47,618 nt of DNA from Pseudomonadales bacterium (GCA_022763285.1 JALEHB010000082.1:1-47618), one strand, 5' to 3'. Counted from the first letter of the stretch, positions 8,452 through 17,547 are shown. Numbers and translations are program-made. The notes: generated by a model from the sequence alone, not told the origin.

Positions 8452-9100
8452 GACTCTGCAACAAACGATTGGCGCGGCTCAATGCCTTATTGGGTTGATG
8501 GCGGTACTGCTGGCCCTGCTGCCGGGCCGGCTATTGGCCCACGGCAGTGTCTCTGCGGAAGACGATCGCTGCCTGATCAATATCGAATTCATGCAGGCCC
8601 ATTTCACGGTGTTTCAACCGGAAGCACGTGGCAATGATGAATTCTGTGAAAATATTCCCGACGTTACCCGCTCGGTCTTTGTCATGGAGTATCTGCATAG
8701 CCTGCTGAATGAAATGGAAATCGATTTCCGCATCATTCGGGACGTCAACAATCTGGGCCGGTATGCTGGCTGGGAAGACGTGGAGGCTATGGAGGATATT
8801 GAGGAAGTGACGGTCTTTTATCAGCGTCCGCGTATCGAAGAGGGCGGCTTCTATCGGGCCAGTTACAATTTTCAGGAACGCGGCACCTATATCGGTATAG
8901 TCACTGCCAACCATCCAACCGAGGACCGACAATATAACGCCGTGTTCTATTTCCGGGTCGGAGGACGACCGTTAGGAACCTGGCCGCTTTTTATCGCCCT
9001 GGCCCTGATGCTGCAAGGGGCTTACTGGGCCTCCAATGGGGGCTATCGGCGCTGGCAGGAAAAGCGCCGACAACGGCAGGAAAACTCACTCAAGGTCTGA
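8426..9100 (+). CDS. Unknown periplasmic protein with C-terminal membrane anchor
   Basis: I do not recognise a named family. The frame gives 224 residues from ATG 8426, overlapping the SDR. An internal ATG at 8498 would give a cleaner signal peptide (MAVLLALLPGRLLAHG) and may be the true start. The middle is acidic, with two cysteines (DDRCLINIEF, NDEFCENIP) that could form a disulfide, followed by VFVMEYLHSLLNEMEIDFRII and a strand-rich stretch. One hydrophobic helix (PLFIALALMLQGAYWAS) and a basic tail ending KRRQRQ suggest a single-pass protein with its bulk in the periplasm. Overlap with the SDR suggests they are made together. Confidence 0.8.
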   Translation: MMDPQLPGKTLQQTIGAAQCLIGLMAVLLALLPGRLLAHGSVSAEDDRCLINIEFMQAHFTVFQPEARGNDEFCENIPDVTRSVFVMEYLHSLLNEMEIDFRIIRDVNNLGRYAGWEDVEAMEDIEEVTVFYQRPRIEEGGFYRASYNFQERGTYIGIVTANHPTEDRQYNAVFYFRVGGRPLGTWPLFIALALMLQGAYWASNGGYRRWQEKRRQRQENSLKV

Positions 9101-9132
9101 TGGTTGAAAAGTGTGGCAACTGCCGCTGCGTT

Positions 9133-9146
9133 TTACAGTACTGTAA
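9133..9146. promoter_or_regulatory. Perfect 14-bp palindrome upstream of the HNH gene
   Basis: TTACAG-TA-CTGTAA is fully self-complementary and lies 113 bases before the HNH start codon. It has no T tract and looks like an operator for a dimeric regulator. It is not a LexA box, which has the half sites in the opposite order (CTGT-N8-ACAG). Confidence 0.4.
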
Positions 9147-9258
9147 TAGTCGGTATTTTTCTGACTTTTCGTCGCAAAACTGTTTCAGTCAAAAACGATT
9201 GCGCCGATACTAAGGTTGTGTAATCTTTACCTGGTCCTTTGATTTCTCAGGTTATAGC

Positions 9259-9810
9259 GTGAACGCAAAGATTCTTCGACTCAACAAAGCAGGTGTCCCG
9301 GTCAGCTGGCTGACCCGGGAAGAGACTGCTACGCTGTTGGTCAAGAATCTGGTCATCTGGACCATGGGCGACACTGTCATGGAAATCCGCGGCGGTTTCA
9401 ATCACGCCGGCCGGCAATCTGTCCTCAAGCTACCCAGTATCGTCGCCTGCGACGGTAAATTACACAGCGAGTGCTTCGATCCGCCGCTGGAAAACAAATT
9501 CCTGTTCCGCCGTGACAAAAACATCTGCCTGTATTGTGGTGGCGAATTTCCGGTGACTGAATTGTCGCGGGACCATGTCAAACCTATTTCCCGGGGTGGG
9601 GCAGACGAGTGGACCAATGTGGTGACTTCCTGCCGACGCTGCAATAACCGCAAGGCCGACCGCAATCCGGAAGAGGCCAATATGCAATTACTGGCCATTC
9701 CCTTTGTACCCAACCAGTATGAGTTCCTCTATCTGTCCAATCACAATGTATTGGCCGACCAGATGGAATTTCTCAGCGCCCGCTTCTCACGCCATATCAA
9801 GCTCTCCTGA
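9259..9810 (+). CDS. HNH endonuclease-domain protein
   Basis: The 183-residue protein ends in a zinc-bound HNH domain. CxxC pairs at C90/C93 and C125/C128 would hold a structural zinc. The catalytic segment is SRDHVKPISRGG with D105-H106, then N120 and N129 in RRCNNRKADR. The first 85 residues form a strand-rich region without a recognised domain. Start is GTG at 9259. Proteins of this size and layout are common single-copy genes in gammaproteobacteria with no known role. There is no methylase, terminase or retron gene nearby, so nothing links it to restriction or phage. Confidence 0.88.
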   Translation: MNAKILRLNKAGVPVSWLTREETATLLVKNLVIWTMGDTVMEIRGGFNHAGRQSVLKLPSIVACDGKLHSECFDPPLENKFLFRRDKNICLYCGGEFPVTELSRDHVKPISRGGADEWTNVVTSCRRCNNRKADRNPEEANMQLLAIPFVPNQYEFLYLSNHNVLADQMEFLSARFSRHIKLS

Positions 9811-9914
9811 GGCTGGAGTCCGCAGCCGATAGCGGGCGGGAATTTGCTTTCCGACCCCGATGGGATTAAGTTCTGCACTCTGTTCATCGATAGAGCTACC
9901 CCTCGGAAATAACC

Positions 9915-11138
9915 ATGTCGTCATTCAAGATAGCTGCCCAAAAAACCTCTCTGCGAACCTGCCTGCTGTTCAGTGGCCTGTTTACTGCCTGTCAGGTGGC
10001 CGATGCCCAGCGCGGCTTTGTGGATTTTGAAAAAACCACGCTGGATGAAGGCATGCAGGGAGGTTATGGCGTCGAGATTGCCGATGTGGATGGTGACGGC
10101 CTGCAGGACATTATTGCCGTGGCCACCAATCCGGCCCAGTTCGCCTGGTACAAGAATCCGGGCTGGGAGAAATATGTCATCAGTTCAGTCGCCCAGGGCA
10201 ATATCGATGCGGCTCCGAAAGACATTGACGGCGATGGTGATCTGGATCTGGTGCTGGCGAGTGAGTTTTCCCTGGGCAATTCAACCGCAGGCGGTCTGAT
10301 TCACTGGCTGGAAAACCCCGGTGATCCTCAGCAGAACCAGGAATGGGCCATGCACTATATTGACGAGATCCCCACTTCCCATCGCATCAAATGGGGGGAC
10401 GTGAACGACGATGGTGAACAGGAACTGATAAACCTGCCCATTATTGGCCACGGTGCCTCGGCACCGGACTACGCAGTGGATCTGCCCATGAAAGCCTATC
10501 TCATACCGCCCGATCTGGATGTGGATCGCTGGCCCGGCATTGTACTGGATGAGTCCCTGCAATTGGCCCATGGTCTGCAGCTGGCGGATTGGGAAGGAGA
10601 CGGGCAGGATGACATCCTCACCGCCAGTTTTGACGGCGTGCACCTTTTTCAACTGGCCAGGGATGGGGCACCGGTCAGCAAGACCCGTATTGCTAGCGGC
10701 AAGCAGGATGCTCCGCGTCCACAGATTGGCTCCAGCGAAGTCGACCTGGGGCAGCTCGCCGATGCCAGCCGTTTCGTGGCCACCATCGAGCCCTGGCATG
10801 GCAATGAAGTGGTGGTGTATACCGAGGGTGAGGGCAGTCTCTGGGATCGAACCGTGATTGAAACCGAATTCAGCAATGGCCATGGTCTGTTGGCGGCCGA
10901 TCTCGATAATGACGGCAATGACGAAATCATCGCCGGGGGTCGCTCCGAACCTTACACCATGGCGATTTATCGTTATCTCGGCACTGAAGATGGCTGGCAG
11001 CGAATAGACCTGGATGACGGCAATATTGCCGTGTCAGGCATCGCCATTGACGATCTGAACGGTGATGGCTTCATGGATATTGTCGCTATCGGTGCCGGTA
11101 CCCGAAACGTGGTCTACTACCAGAACAGCGGCCGCTAG
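9915..11138 (+). CDS. Secreted VCBS/FG-GAP beta-propeller protein
   Basis: The 407-residue protein has an N-terminal export signal ending VADAQ. At least six FG-GAP/VCBS-type repeats follow, seen as calcium-binding-like cores DVDGDGLQDI, DIDGDGDLDL, DVNDDGEQEL, DWEGDGQDDI, DLDNDGNDEI and DLNGDGFMDI. These build a beta-propeller often used for extracellular binding. No catalytic domain is present. A DMT transporter follows after 70 bases, separated by a hairpin. Confidence 0.88.
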   Translation: MSSFKIAAQKTSLRTCLLFSGLFTACQVADAQRGFVDFEKTTLDEGMQGGYGVEIADVDGDGLQDIIAVATNPAQFAWYKNPGWEKYVISSVAQGNIDAAPKDIDGDGDLDLVLASEFSLGNSTAGGLIHWLENPGDPQQNQEWAMHYIDEIPTSHRIKWGDVNDDGEQELINLPIIGHGASAPDYAVDLPMKAYLIPPDLDVDRWPGIVLDESLQLAHGLQLADWEGDGQDDILTASFDGVHLFQLARDGAPVSKTRIASGKQDAPRPQIGSSEVDLGQLADASRFVATIEPWHGNEVVVYTEGEGSLWDRTVIETEFSNGHGLLAADLDNDGNDEIIAGGRSEPYTMAIYRYLGTEDGWQRIDLDDGNIAVSGIAIDDLNGDGFMDIVAIGAGTRNVVYYQNSGR

Positions 11139-11160
11139 TCCGCTCGCCTGTCATTCGTCG

Positions 11161-11184
11161 CCCGGGCTGTCGCGTACAGCCGGG
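11161..11184 (+). terminator. Possible weak terminator after the VCBS gene
   Basis: CCCGGGCTGT and ACAGCCGGG form a stem with one bulged base and a loop of five, followed by TTGTCCTGTT. The T tract is poor, so termination may be partial and allow read-through into the transporter gene. Confidence 0.4.
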
Positions 11185-11208
11185 TTGTCCTGTTCACAGA
11201 ACAAGCTT

Positions 11209-12189
11209 ATGAACGAATCGGTCAACAAGCCCTTGCTTGGGTTTTTCCTGTCCCTGGTTGCAGCCATGATGTGGGGGGTGTTGCCCATCGCCCTGAAAGA
11301 GCTGCTGGACTCCATGGATGCCACCACCATTGTCTGGTACCGCTTTTTCGTGGCCTTTGTAGTGCTGTTGGTCTGGCTCGGCTATCGGCGTCAGCTTCCG
11401 CCCTTGCCAAAGAACAGCAACAGGGTGAATCTGATGCTGCTGATCGCGGCACTGGGTTTGTGCGCCAATTATTTTTTCTTTTCCTTCAGCCTCAATTTTG
11501 TCAATGCAGAAACCAGTGAGGCAGTCATTCAGCTGACAACCCTGTTTCTGATTCTGGGCGGTGTGCTGGTCTATGGCGAGCCCTTTGTGGCCGTGCAGAA
11601 ACTGGGCACCGGCCTGATCGTTTGCGGTTTGCTGTTGTTTTTCAATGAGCGTCTGCAGGACTTTGGCGATCTTGATAACAGTGAAACGGTGGGTGTGTTT
11701 ATTGTGGTGCTGGCGGCCATTACCTGGACCGTGTATGCGCTCCTGCAGAAACGCCTGCTGAAAAATTATTCATCGGTGCAGATTCTGTTCTGTATCTATG
11801 TCGTATCCATTTTCGTACTCCTGCCCTTTGTGCAGCCGGGCTCGGTAGTCGGGCTGAGCGGATTTGAATTTGCGCTATTGGCCTTTCTTTGCCTCAATAC
11901 CCTGGTGGCCTATGGTTGTTTTGCCGAGGCATTGAATTGCTGGGATGCGTCCAAGGTCAGTGCCACCCTGGCACTGGCGCCCCTGTTTACCATTGGCACA
12001 CTCAAGCTGATTGTGACTCTCAATCCCGACTACCCCAACTCCGATCGTCTGGGCTGGTTGTCTCTGGCCGGAGCTGGCCTGCTGGTATTGGGTTCGGTGC
12101 TGACAGCGCTGGTGCCGATGTTTTATCGGCGCCGGCAGTTGGCGCTCAGTGAGGCGGGCCTGGAGCCGGAACGCCAGAACGCAGGCTGA
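11209..12189 (+). CDS. EamA-family drug/metabolite transporter
   Basis: I chose ATG at 11209, giving 326 residues. The longer open frame from 11062 overlaps the previous gene and has no membrane signal. Ten hydrophobic segments fall into two EamA repeats, the first opening PLLGFFLSLVAAMMWG and the second VGVFIVVLAAITWTVYALLQK. Both repeats match the 10-helix DMT superfamily of the inner membrane. A basic tail (FYRRRQ) follows the last helix. Substrates in this superfamily range from amino acids to drugs, and none can be assigned. Confidence 0.9.
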   Translation: MNESVNKPLLGFFLSLVAAMMWGVLPIALKELLDSMDATTIVWYRFFVAFVVLLVWLGYRRQLPPLPKNSNRVNLMLLIAALGLCANYFFFSFSLNFVNAETSEAVIQLTTLFLILGGVLVYGEPFVAVQKLGTGLIVCGLLLFFNERLQDFGDLDNSETVGVFIVVLAAITWTVYALLQKRLLKNYSSVQILFCIYVVSIFVLLPFVQPGSVVGLSGFEFALLAFLCLNTLVAYGCFAEALNCWDASKVSATLALAPLFTIGTLKLIVTLNPDYPNSDRLGWLSLAGAGLLVLGSVLTALVPMFYRRRQLALSEAGLEPERQNAG

Positions 12190-12370
12190 CAAGCCGCGCG
12201 TTGACAGCATCGCTCAAATACTCAACACTCGGTAAGTCCCCAATCAGGCGTGGTCGTTATTAGCCATTAGTGGTCATTGAGGGCCATTAAGAGTGCCGCA
12301 AACAGCCTGCCAAAAACATCAATAAAAAGGACTCGATCAGTATCGAGGCCGCCTTGTTATCGGGTGAGTC

Positions 12371-14383
12371 ATGATCAAAATCAAAGCATTTCTGTCTGCG
12401 CTGTTCTGTGCATTTTCCTTTTCACTGCTGCTGCTCAACTTCGCCAATGCCCAGGTTACGGCCATTGAAGTGCAAGGCCGGCAAACCCTGACCTCGCCGG
12501 AAGTGGATTTCAGCTATGAGGCAATCCACGGCCTGATCCATTTGGTGCTGGACCCTGATGACCCGGCCAATGCCAGTGTCACAGATCTACAGCATGCACC
12601 AGTCAATGATGAAGGTCTGGTGGAATACAGCGCCGATTTCAAGATACTGGTACCCGATGCCAGTATTGCCAGCGATGTTCTGCTTTATAACGTTAATAAT
12701 CGGGGTGGCAGTAGTCTGCCGCCGGAAGAATCCCTCACCCACCCCCTGAGTGGATTGGGCTATACCTATCTGGTGACTGGCTGGATCAACGAGATTGCGG
12801 CACGTGATGGTCGCTTGCGTCTGCATGCGCCCATCGTGGGCAGTAGCGACGAGCCCATCACCGGCCCGGTTCGCTATGAAATCAGTGTCGAGAGCGCCGC
12901 CAATGAGGTCAATATAGCCGGCGGCGGACATCTGGCCTATGCGCCGGTCAACGCCGATTTCAGGGATGCGACCTTGACCCGGCGGCTGTACCAGGCGGAC
13001 CCGCGTATGCCGGTTGAGCGCAGTGAATTTTCCCTGCGACTTGAGCAACTGCCCGACAGCAATCAACCTCAAATCAGTCTGCAACTGCAAGGCGGTCTGC
13101 AACCGGGCTATCTCTATGAACTGATCTTTGAGGCCAAAGATCCGGTGTTGGCCGGGGCAGGGATGACCGGGATTCGGGACATGCTGTCATTGATTCGCTA
13201 CGGGGGTGAGGCGGAATCAGATCTGGCCCCGATGAATCTGCCGGACATTGACCACACTGCCGCCTGGGGCATCTCCCAGAGTGGCCGCTTGCTGCGTCAG
13301 TTTGTTCATGACGGTTTCAATGCCGATCTGGCGGGGCGTATCGTCTTCGACGGCATCGTGCCAATCATTTCCGGTGGTGGCTATGGCATGTTCAATAACC
13401 GCTTTGCCATGCCCACACGCACCAATGGTCAGCACTCCAATCACCTCTATCCCAACGATTTGTTTCCCTTCACCTACGGCGACAGTCAGGACCCCTATAC
13501 CGGCAGTAATGATGGCGTCCTGGCCCAGGCTCGGGCCGATGGGGTGCTGCCCAAAGTGATGCATATCCAGACCAGCAACGAATACTGGCTGCGGGCCGGC
13601 TCCCTGCCCCATACAAATCCGGAGGGAACCGCCGATGCCGAGCTGCCGGAGCAGGTACGTTTCTACACCATTGGGGGCTCACAACACGTCAATCGTGATG
13701 GCTTGCCGCGCGATTCCGGTCGCGGTCAGCTGGCCGATAATCACAATCACTGGTCACCCATTTCTGAATCCCTGATAGTGGCCATGGTTGACTGGATTGC
13801 AGACGGCCAGCAGCCGCCTCCTTCACGCTATCCACGATTGGCCGACGGCTCTCTGGTGCCCAGCCATCTGGACGGCGAGATTAATCCACAGGCCTGGAGA
13901 TCTCTGCCCGGGATCAATCATCCCGCTGTCATGTATCAACCGCTGCACGTCAACTACGGGCCGCGCTGGGAGAGTGACAGAATCATTGATCAACACCCGA
14001 CTGAGTCGGATCATTATTACCGGGCGCTGGTGCCGGCGGTAGATGCCAATAACAATGATTTACCGGAAGCCACCATTCTGCCGCCCCTGACATCTGTGCC
14101 ACTTGGCACTTTTGTGCCCTGGAATCTGCGTTCGCAGGAAATTGGTGCGCCGCAGTCACTGGTGCGACTGCTGGGGGGCTATATCCCTTTCGCTGAAGAT
14201 GCCGGGTCTGCCCGGCAGGCCGGTGATCCCAGAGCCAACCTTGAATCTCTCTATGACTCGCGGGAGGATTATCTGCAGCAATTCGAGCAGGCTATCGATG
14301 CCCTGATTGCACAAGGTTATCTGTTGTCGGGATTCAAGGCACGGTACCTGGCTATAGCCGAGGCCAGTGCCGGGGATTGGTAA
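12371..14383 (+). CDS. Large exported alpha/beta hydrolase-domain protein
   Basis: The 670-residue protein has a signal peptide ending FANAQ (residues 1-28). It matches my picture of the alpha/beta-hydrolase 'domain-containing' family of about 500-700 residues (Abhydrolase_10 type). A beta-rich N-terminal half contains NVNNRGG (108-113). The nucleophile elbow G300-I-S302-Q-S304-G fits GxSxG/S, and a later FYTIGGSQHVN segment probably supplies the histidine. The C-terminal third is conserved-looking but undefined. Natural substrates are unknown. It converges on the 14403-14915 gene with only 19 bases between stops. An inverted repeat CTCGAT-CAGT-ATCGAG lies at 12332-12347, just before the start. 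Confidence 0.85.
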   Translation: MIKIKAFLSALFCAFSFSLLLLNFANAQVTAIEVQGRQTLTSPEVDFSYEAIHGLIHLVLDPDDPANASVTDLQHAPVNDEGLVEYSADFKILVPDASIASDVLLYNVNNRGGSSLPPEESLTHPLSGLGYTYLVTGWINEIAARDGRLRLHAPIVGSSDEPITGPVRYEISVESAANEVNIAGGGHLAYAPVNADFRDATLTRRLYQADPRMPVERSEFSLRLEQLPDSNQPQISLQLQGGLQPGYLYELIFEAKDPVLAGAGMTGIRDMLSLIRYGGEAESDLAPMNLPDIDHTAAWGISQSGRLLRQFVHDGFNADLAGRIVFDGIVPIISGGGYGMFNNRFAMPTRTNGQHSNHLYPNDLFPFTYGDSQDPYTGSNDGVLAQARADGVLPKVMHIQTSNEYWLRAGSLPHTNPEGTADAELPEQVRFYTIGGSQHVNRDGLPRDSGRGQLADNHNHWSPISESLIVAMVDWIADGQQPPPSRYPRLADGSLVPSHLDGEINPQAWRSLPGINHPAVMYQPLHVNYGPRWESDRIIDQHPTESDHYYRALVPAVDANNNDLPEATILPPLTSVPLGTFVPWNLRSQEIGAPQSLVRLLGGYIPFAEDAGSARQAGDPRANLESLYDSREDYLQQFEQAIDALIAQGYLLSGFKARYLAIAEASAGDW

Positions 14384-14402
14384 TCGATCGAGGGTAGAAT
14401 TT

Positions 14403-14915
14403 CTATTCCCGCGGCAGGACCTCAAACATCCAGGTATCGCCATTGGTGACGGTGCTGGCATCGGTCACTTCACCGCTGCCGTATTTGCGATTGAATTCGG
14501 TCAGCACCGGTACGATTTCCGGGCCACTGGTGATGCGCTCCAGACGCTGTTCATAGAGATTGCCATCGATTCGCAGAATAATGCGATCGTCCTCTTCCAG
14601 ATAATAGGGCCAGTGCTTCCAGAGGCCGCCGATTCCGGTATTCATGTAGCCGCTGACGATGAACAGACGGCCTTCATGGACCCCCAGCCAGACGGTGCGG
14701 GAGCGGGCCGGTGACAGGGTCTGGAATTCGATGGTGTCGCGATCCCTGAGGAAATCCCAGGACTGTGGGGCGGAACCGGGCTGGCCGCTGCGAAAGGGGC
14801 CGCCGGCAACAATTTCCAGAGGGCCATCGTGAAAACGGGCGTAGACCAGAAACAGGATAACGCCGACCAGCAAGACAGCCAGTAATGTGCCCACTGCAGT
14901 AAGAATTTTCTTCAT
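14403..14915 (-). CDS. Membrane-anchored small barrel-like protein, copy 1
   Basis: I placed the start at ATG 14915, preceded by GGGAGG at good spacing, giving 170 residues; the upstream frame is probably not translated. One N-terminal helix (ILTAVGTLLAVLLVGVILFLVY) anchors a strand-rich domain. The segments GRLFIVSGY, KHWPYYLEEDD and IILRIDGNLYEQRLERIT resemble FMN/deazaflavin split-barrel proteins. The same pattern recurs in the proteins at 18118-18537 and 23536-24093, so these look like three paralogues. There is no proven cofactor or reaction. Confidence 0.75.
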   Translation of the reverse strand: MKKILTAVGTLLAVLLVGVILFLVYARFHDGPLEIVAGGPFRSGQPGSAPQSWDFLRDRDTIEFQTLSPARSRTVWLGVHEGRLFIVSGYMNTGIGGLWKHWPYYLEEDDRIILRIDGNLYEQRLERITSGPEIVPVLTEFNRKYGSGEVTDASTVTNGDTWMFEVLPRE

Positions 14916-15083
14916 TGCCTGCCTCCCCCTGTCGTAATGTAAAACAGACACCGGCAGCTTTCCAGTAAAGCCAGGGCCGGTGAGCTGATCCCGAACCGGA
15001 TGACAGCAAGGAGGGTGAGCCACATCCAGCTTGATTGCTCTTGTGGCTACCGGCCGTCCTGTTTTTGTCTAAACTGGTTCGTC

Positions 15084-15135
15084 AAAAAGCCCCGTTACCG
15101 GTATCTCGTTACTGACACCGGTGCCGGGGCTTTTT
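15084..15135. terminator. Strong bidirectional terminator
   Basis: AAAAAGCCCCG (15084-15094) pairs perfectly with CGGGGCTTTTT (15125-15135), with an inner ACCGGT/ACCGGT pair. A-tracts and T-tracts on both sides allow it to work in both directions. It overlaps the stop codon of the LuxR-type gene and ends that operon. Confidence 0.85.
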
Positions 15136-15661
15136 ATTGATTGAGCCCGGCATTGTCCGCTGCCGGAGTTGAGATATTGCTCATCAGGTCTTCAATAAAA
15201 AAGGCGGCCAACTCGTGCCTCTCCGCCTGTGCGGATTTCGCATAAATGCTTGCTGATTGGGTACGGACTGTTTTTTCCTTGACCTGCCTCACCTCGGCAA
15301 TCTCTTTCATGGACAAGCCCTTGATGAGCAGGAGCGCCACTTCAGCTTCTGATGTTGACAGGCCCCATTTATTGAACTGGGAATGCATCACCTGAATCAT
15401 TTCCCCGGCCAAACGTGCCGATTTGGACCTTTCCGAGTCGATAACCCGGTTAAGGCGGTTGATATGCAGCAGTTCGGCGCCCAGAACGGCGGAAATCGCC
15501 AGGAACACAATAAATTCAAGGGTGATATGAAGCTTGCTGTCGATGCCCGTCAGTAAATCGACCAGGATATCGTAGGCAAAAAACAATGCAGCTCCCGCCA
15601 GGGTCAACGCTGGCAGGAGCCGCTTGATGTGGCCCATGAAGTTTGATGTGTTTTCAGTCAT
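15134..15661 (-). CDS. Membrane-tethered LuxR-type transcriptional regulator
   Basis: From ATG 15661 (the first start after the stop of the upstream gene) the protein has 175 residues; an ATG eight codons later is an alternative. Two hydrophobic helices lie near the N-terminus (LLPALTLAGAALFFAYDILVDLL and LEFIVFLAISAVLGAEL). A short linker leads to a LuxR/GerE helix-turn-helix: LSTSEAEVALLLIKGLSMKEIAEVRQVKEKTVRTQ. There is no receiver or autoinducer domain, so it would act as a membrane-bound one-component regulator. It lies 19 bases after the cytochrome b561 gene, so the two are probably cotranscribed and functionally linked, perhaps through membrane redox state. That link is inference. Confidence 0.85.
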   Translation of the reverse strand: MTENTSNFMGHIKRLLPALTLAGAALFFAYDILVDLLTGIDSKLHITLEFIVFLAISAVLGAELLHINRLNRVIDSERSKSARLAGEMIQVMHSQFNKWGLSTSEAEVALLLIKGLSMKEIAEVRQVKEKTVRTQSASIYAKSAQAERHELAAFFIEDLMSNISTPAADNAGLNQ

Positions 15662-15680
15662 GGGCGGCAAGTATAACAAG

Positions 15681-16238
15681 CTATTTCTGTTGGAACCTGA
15701 ACATATATTGCCATACCGGCTTGCCAGCAAGAGAATGCAGTGCCACGGCGCCGACATGGAGCAGCAGATAGACTGGAATCAATCCGGCGCCAATCTCATG
15801 TGCTTCCTCAATCACTTCAAACAGATCATGTCGGGTCGCTTCATTGATAAAGTACATTCCAGTGCCGGTGATCGACATCCAGGAGAAAATCATCAGGCCC
15901 AGGGCCTGGACCAGACCTGCCAGACCCCCATGTCTGGTTCCTTCCGGAATCCGCCAGTGCAGCAGGTCGGAAATATCCGCAGCTAACTGCTGGAATTGTA
16001 CTTTACCGAACAAGTGCCAGTGCCTGAAGCCAAGATGCTCACTATTGCTCATACCCGCTATCAGACGGGTAAGCATGACAGCTGCCAGCGATAAACCCAG
16101 ATAACTATGTAACAGGTATCCAGTACTCGCCGCGCCGCCTTCGGCCAGTTCGCCGGTGAGAAATGCGGCAATACCAAATGCAGCCAGCCCCAGGTGAATG
16201 AGTTTTGCGCTCTTTGAATAGTTGTTAGGTGCGTTCAT
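15681..16238 (-). CDS. Cytochrome b561-family membrane protein
   Basis: The start at ATG 16238 has AGGAG 7 bases upstream, giving 185 residues; a longer frame from 16265 lacks such a site. Four membrane helices are visible. Histidines in or near the helices (KLIHLGL, LLHSYLG, EEAHEIGAG, LLLHVGAVALH) are positioned like the heme ligands of bacterial b561 proteins, which pass electrons between quinol and periplasmic partners. It is first in an operon with the tethered LuxR regulator. The upstream gap has a near-palindrome around TCTGATTAATGAGA. Its partner is unknown. Confidence 0.82.
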   Translation of the reverse strand: MNAPNNYSKSAKLIHLGLAAFGIAAFLTGELAEGGAASTGYLLHSYLGLSLAAVMLTRLIAGMSNSEHLGFRHWHLFGKVQFQQLAADISDLLHWRIPEGTRHGGLAGLVQALGLMIFSWMSITGTGMYFINEATRHDLFEVIEEAHEIGAGLIPVYLLLHVGAVALHSLAGKPVWQYMFRFQQK

Positions 16239-16497
16239 ATCGTACTCCTGTCCTGTGACAATCATATTGAGGATCAGCCTAGGAGGATTTTGCCTCTGAT
16301 TAATGAGACAAATGACCAGAATTCAGGGTCTTGCGGCATATGTCCCATGAGCTGTGTCGTTCCTGCCAGTGTGATGACCGCGGCAATCAGAATTTTCTGG
16401 TGAAATTATTGATACAAAATAATTTCCGGCAGGCACTGCAGTAGTAAGCTGAAAAGAGAGATGTTGAAAAATCATGGTTTCAAGGAGTGTCGGAGAG

Positions 16498-17445
16498 ATG
16501 CGCTGGTCGGGAATTGAAATTGAGAAGTACAACAGAGTTTGCAGTGAACTGACGGCTTTGCTTGCGCTGTTGATCGCAGCTGTCCTGTCATATGTGCCCT
16601 CGGTGTCTGCACAGGCCTCACTGGCTGCCGGGGAAATAGATCAGCTTGTCTATATGCGGGAGGAAGAGAAGCTGGCCCGTGATGTCTACCAGGTACTGGC
16701 CGAAGCGACGCAGCTTCCTGTGTTTACCACTATTGCGGAATCAGAGCAGCGTCATATGGATGCGGTACTGCGAATGCTGAACCAGTTTGGAATTACTGAC
16801 CCTGTAGGACAGAACCCTCCCGGTGTATTCAGTGACGCCGGGCTTCAGTCACTTTATGATCAGTTGAGCGCACAAGGGAGTGCGGGCTCACTGGAAGCCC
16901 TCGATGTTGCCATTATCATTGAGTCAACCGACATTGCTGATCTGCAGACAGCAATAGATACGACAACCTCAACTGCCCTTGTCAGAGTGTACAGCAACCT
17001 GCTGAGAGGCTCGCAGAATCATCTGTCAGCGTTCACCAACAATCTGATCGCCCTCGGCGGTACTTCACCGGGAGGGCAGGGAAGTACGCCAGTTGATCCC
17101 GGGACCGCTGTCTACGAACCCATAAGTCAGACCTTGTATATACCAGCGATCGACATTGAAGATGATTCGGGTCAGATCATCGTGTATGACATTTTGTTTC
17201 GCCTTGTTGAAACACTCCCCGTCACATTCGAGTTGGTGGCAATCAATGAGACGAGTAAATCCAGCAATATTGCACATGCAAGTTATGATCGGGAGAGCAG
17301 CACTTTTATTCTTCCGCGCTTACTGGTTGGGGCGCTGGCGATAGATTCGGTGTCGGAAATTGAATATACCGCGAGCTTTGGTCTTGTGCAGAATACAGAC
17401 GGGCAGATTCTTTTCGGTCTGAACGAAATTACCCGGATCAACTGA
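16498..17445 (+). CDS. Exported DUF2202 ferritin-like protein
   Basis: I prefer ATG 16498, with AAGGAG 10 bases upstream, over ATG 16474; this gives 315 residues. A signal peptide ends SVSAQA. The DUF2202 domain follows, with the hallmark YMREEEKLARDVYQVL, then an IAESEQRHMDAV helix and a GSQNHLSAF helix. These Glu and His residues suggest a ferritin-like four-helix bundle that could hold metal. The C-terminal third (after about residue 195) is a separate strand-rich domain with VYEPISQTLYIP that I do not recognise. Function is unknown. A small stem-loop (ACTGAC/GTCAGT, 17445-17461) follows the stop. Confidence 0.85.
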   Translation: MRWSGIEIEKYNRVCSELTALLALLIAAVLSYVPSVSAQASLAAGEIDQLVYMREEEKLARDVYQVLAEATQLPVFTTIAESEQRHMDAVLRMLNQFGITDPVGQNPPGVFSDAGLQSLYDQLSAQGSAGSLEALDVAIIIESTDIADLQTAIDTTTSTALVRVYSNLLRGSQNHLSAFTNNLIALGGTSPGGQGSTPVDPGTAVYEPISQTLYIPAIDIEDDSGQIIVYDILFRLVETLPVTFELVAINETSKSSNIAHASYDRESSTFILPRLLVGALAIDSVSEIEYTASFGLVQNTDGQILFGLNEITRIN

Positions 17446-17547
17446 CTGACTTTCTGTCAGTTCTAACCCTGCAAATGGCCGAATTGTTTGTCAATTGGTG
17501 ACAAATCCCTGACCACCAGATGGTGTCGTAATACCTTGCGCTGAGTA

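Noticed and set aside
9133-9146. LexA (SOS) box at the HNH gene
   Set aside because: The palindrome has ACAG before CTGT, the reverse of the gammaproteobacterial LexA site.
9259-9810. Restriction, retron or phage-defence nuclease
   Set aside because: There is no methylase, reverse transcriptase or other defence gene nearby; single HNH genes like this are common housekeeping unknowns.
12277-12290. FNR-like TTGAG-GGCC-ATTAA before the 670-residue hydrolase
   Set aside because: Two mismatches and no -10 at the right distance; likely chance.
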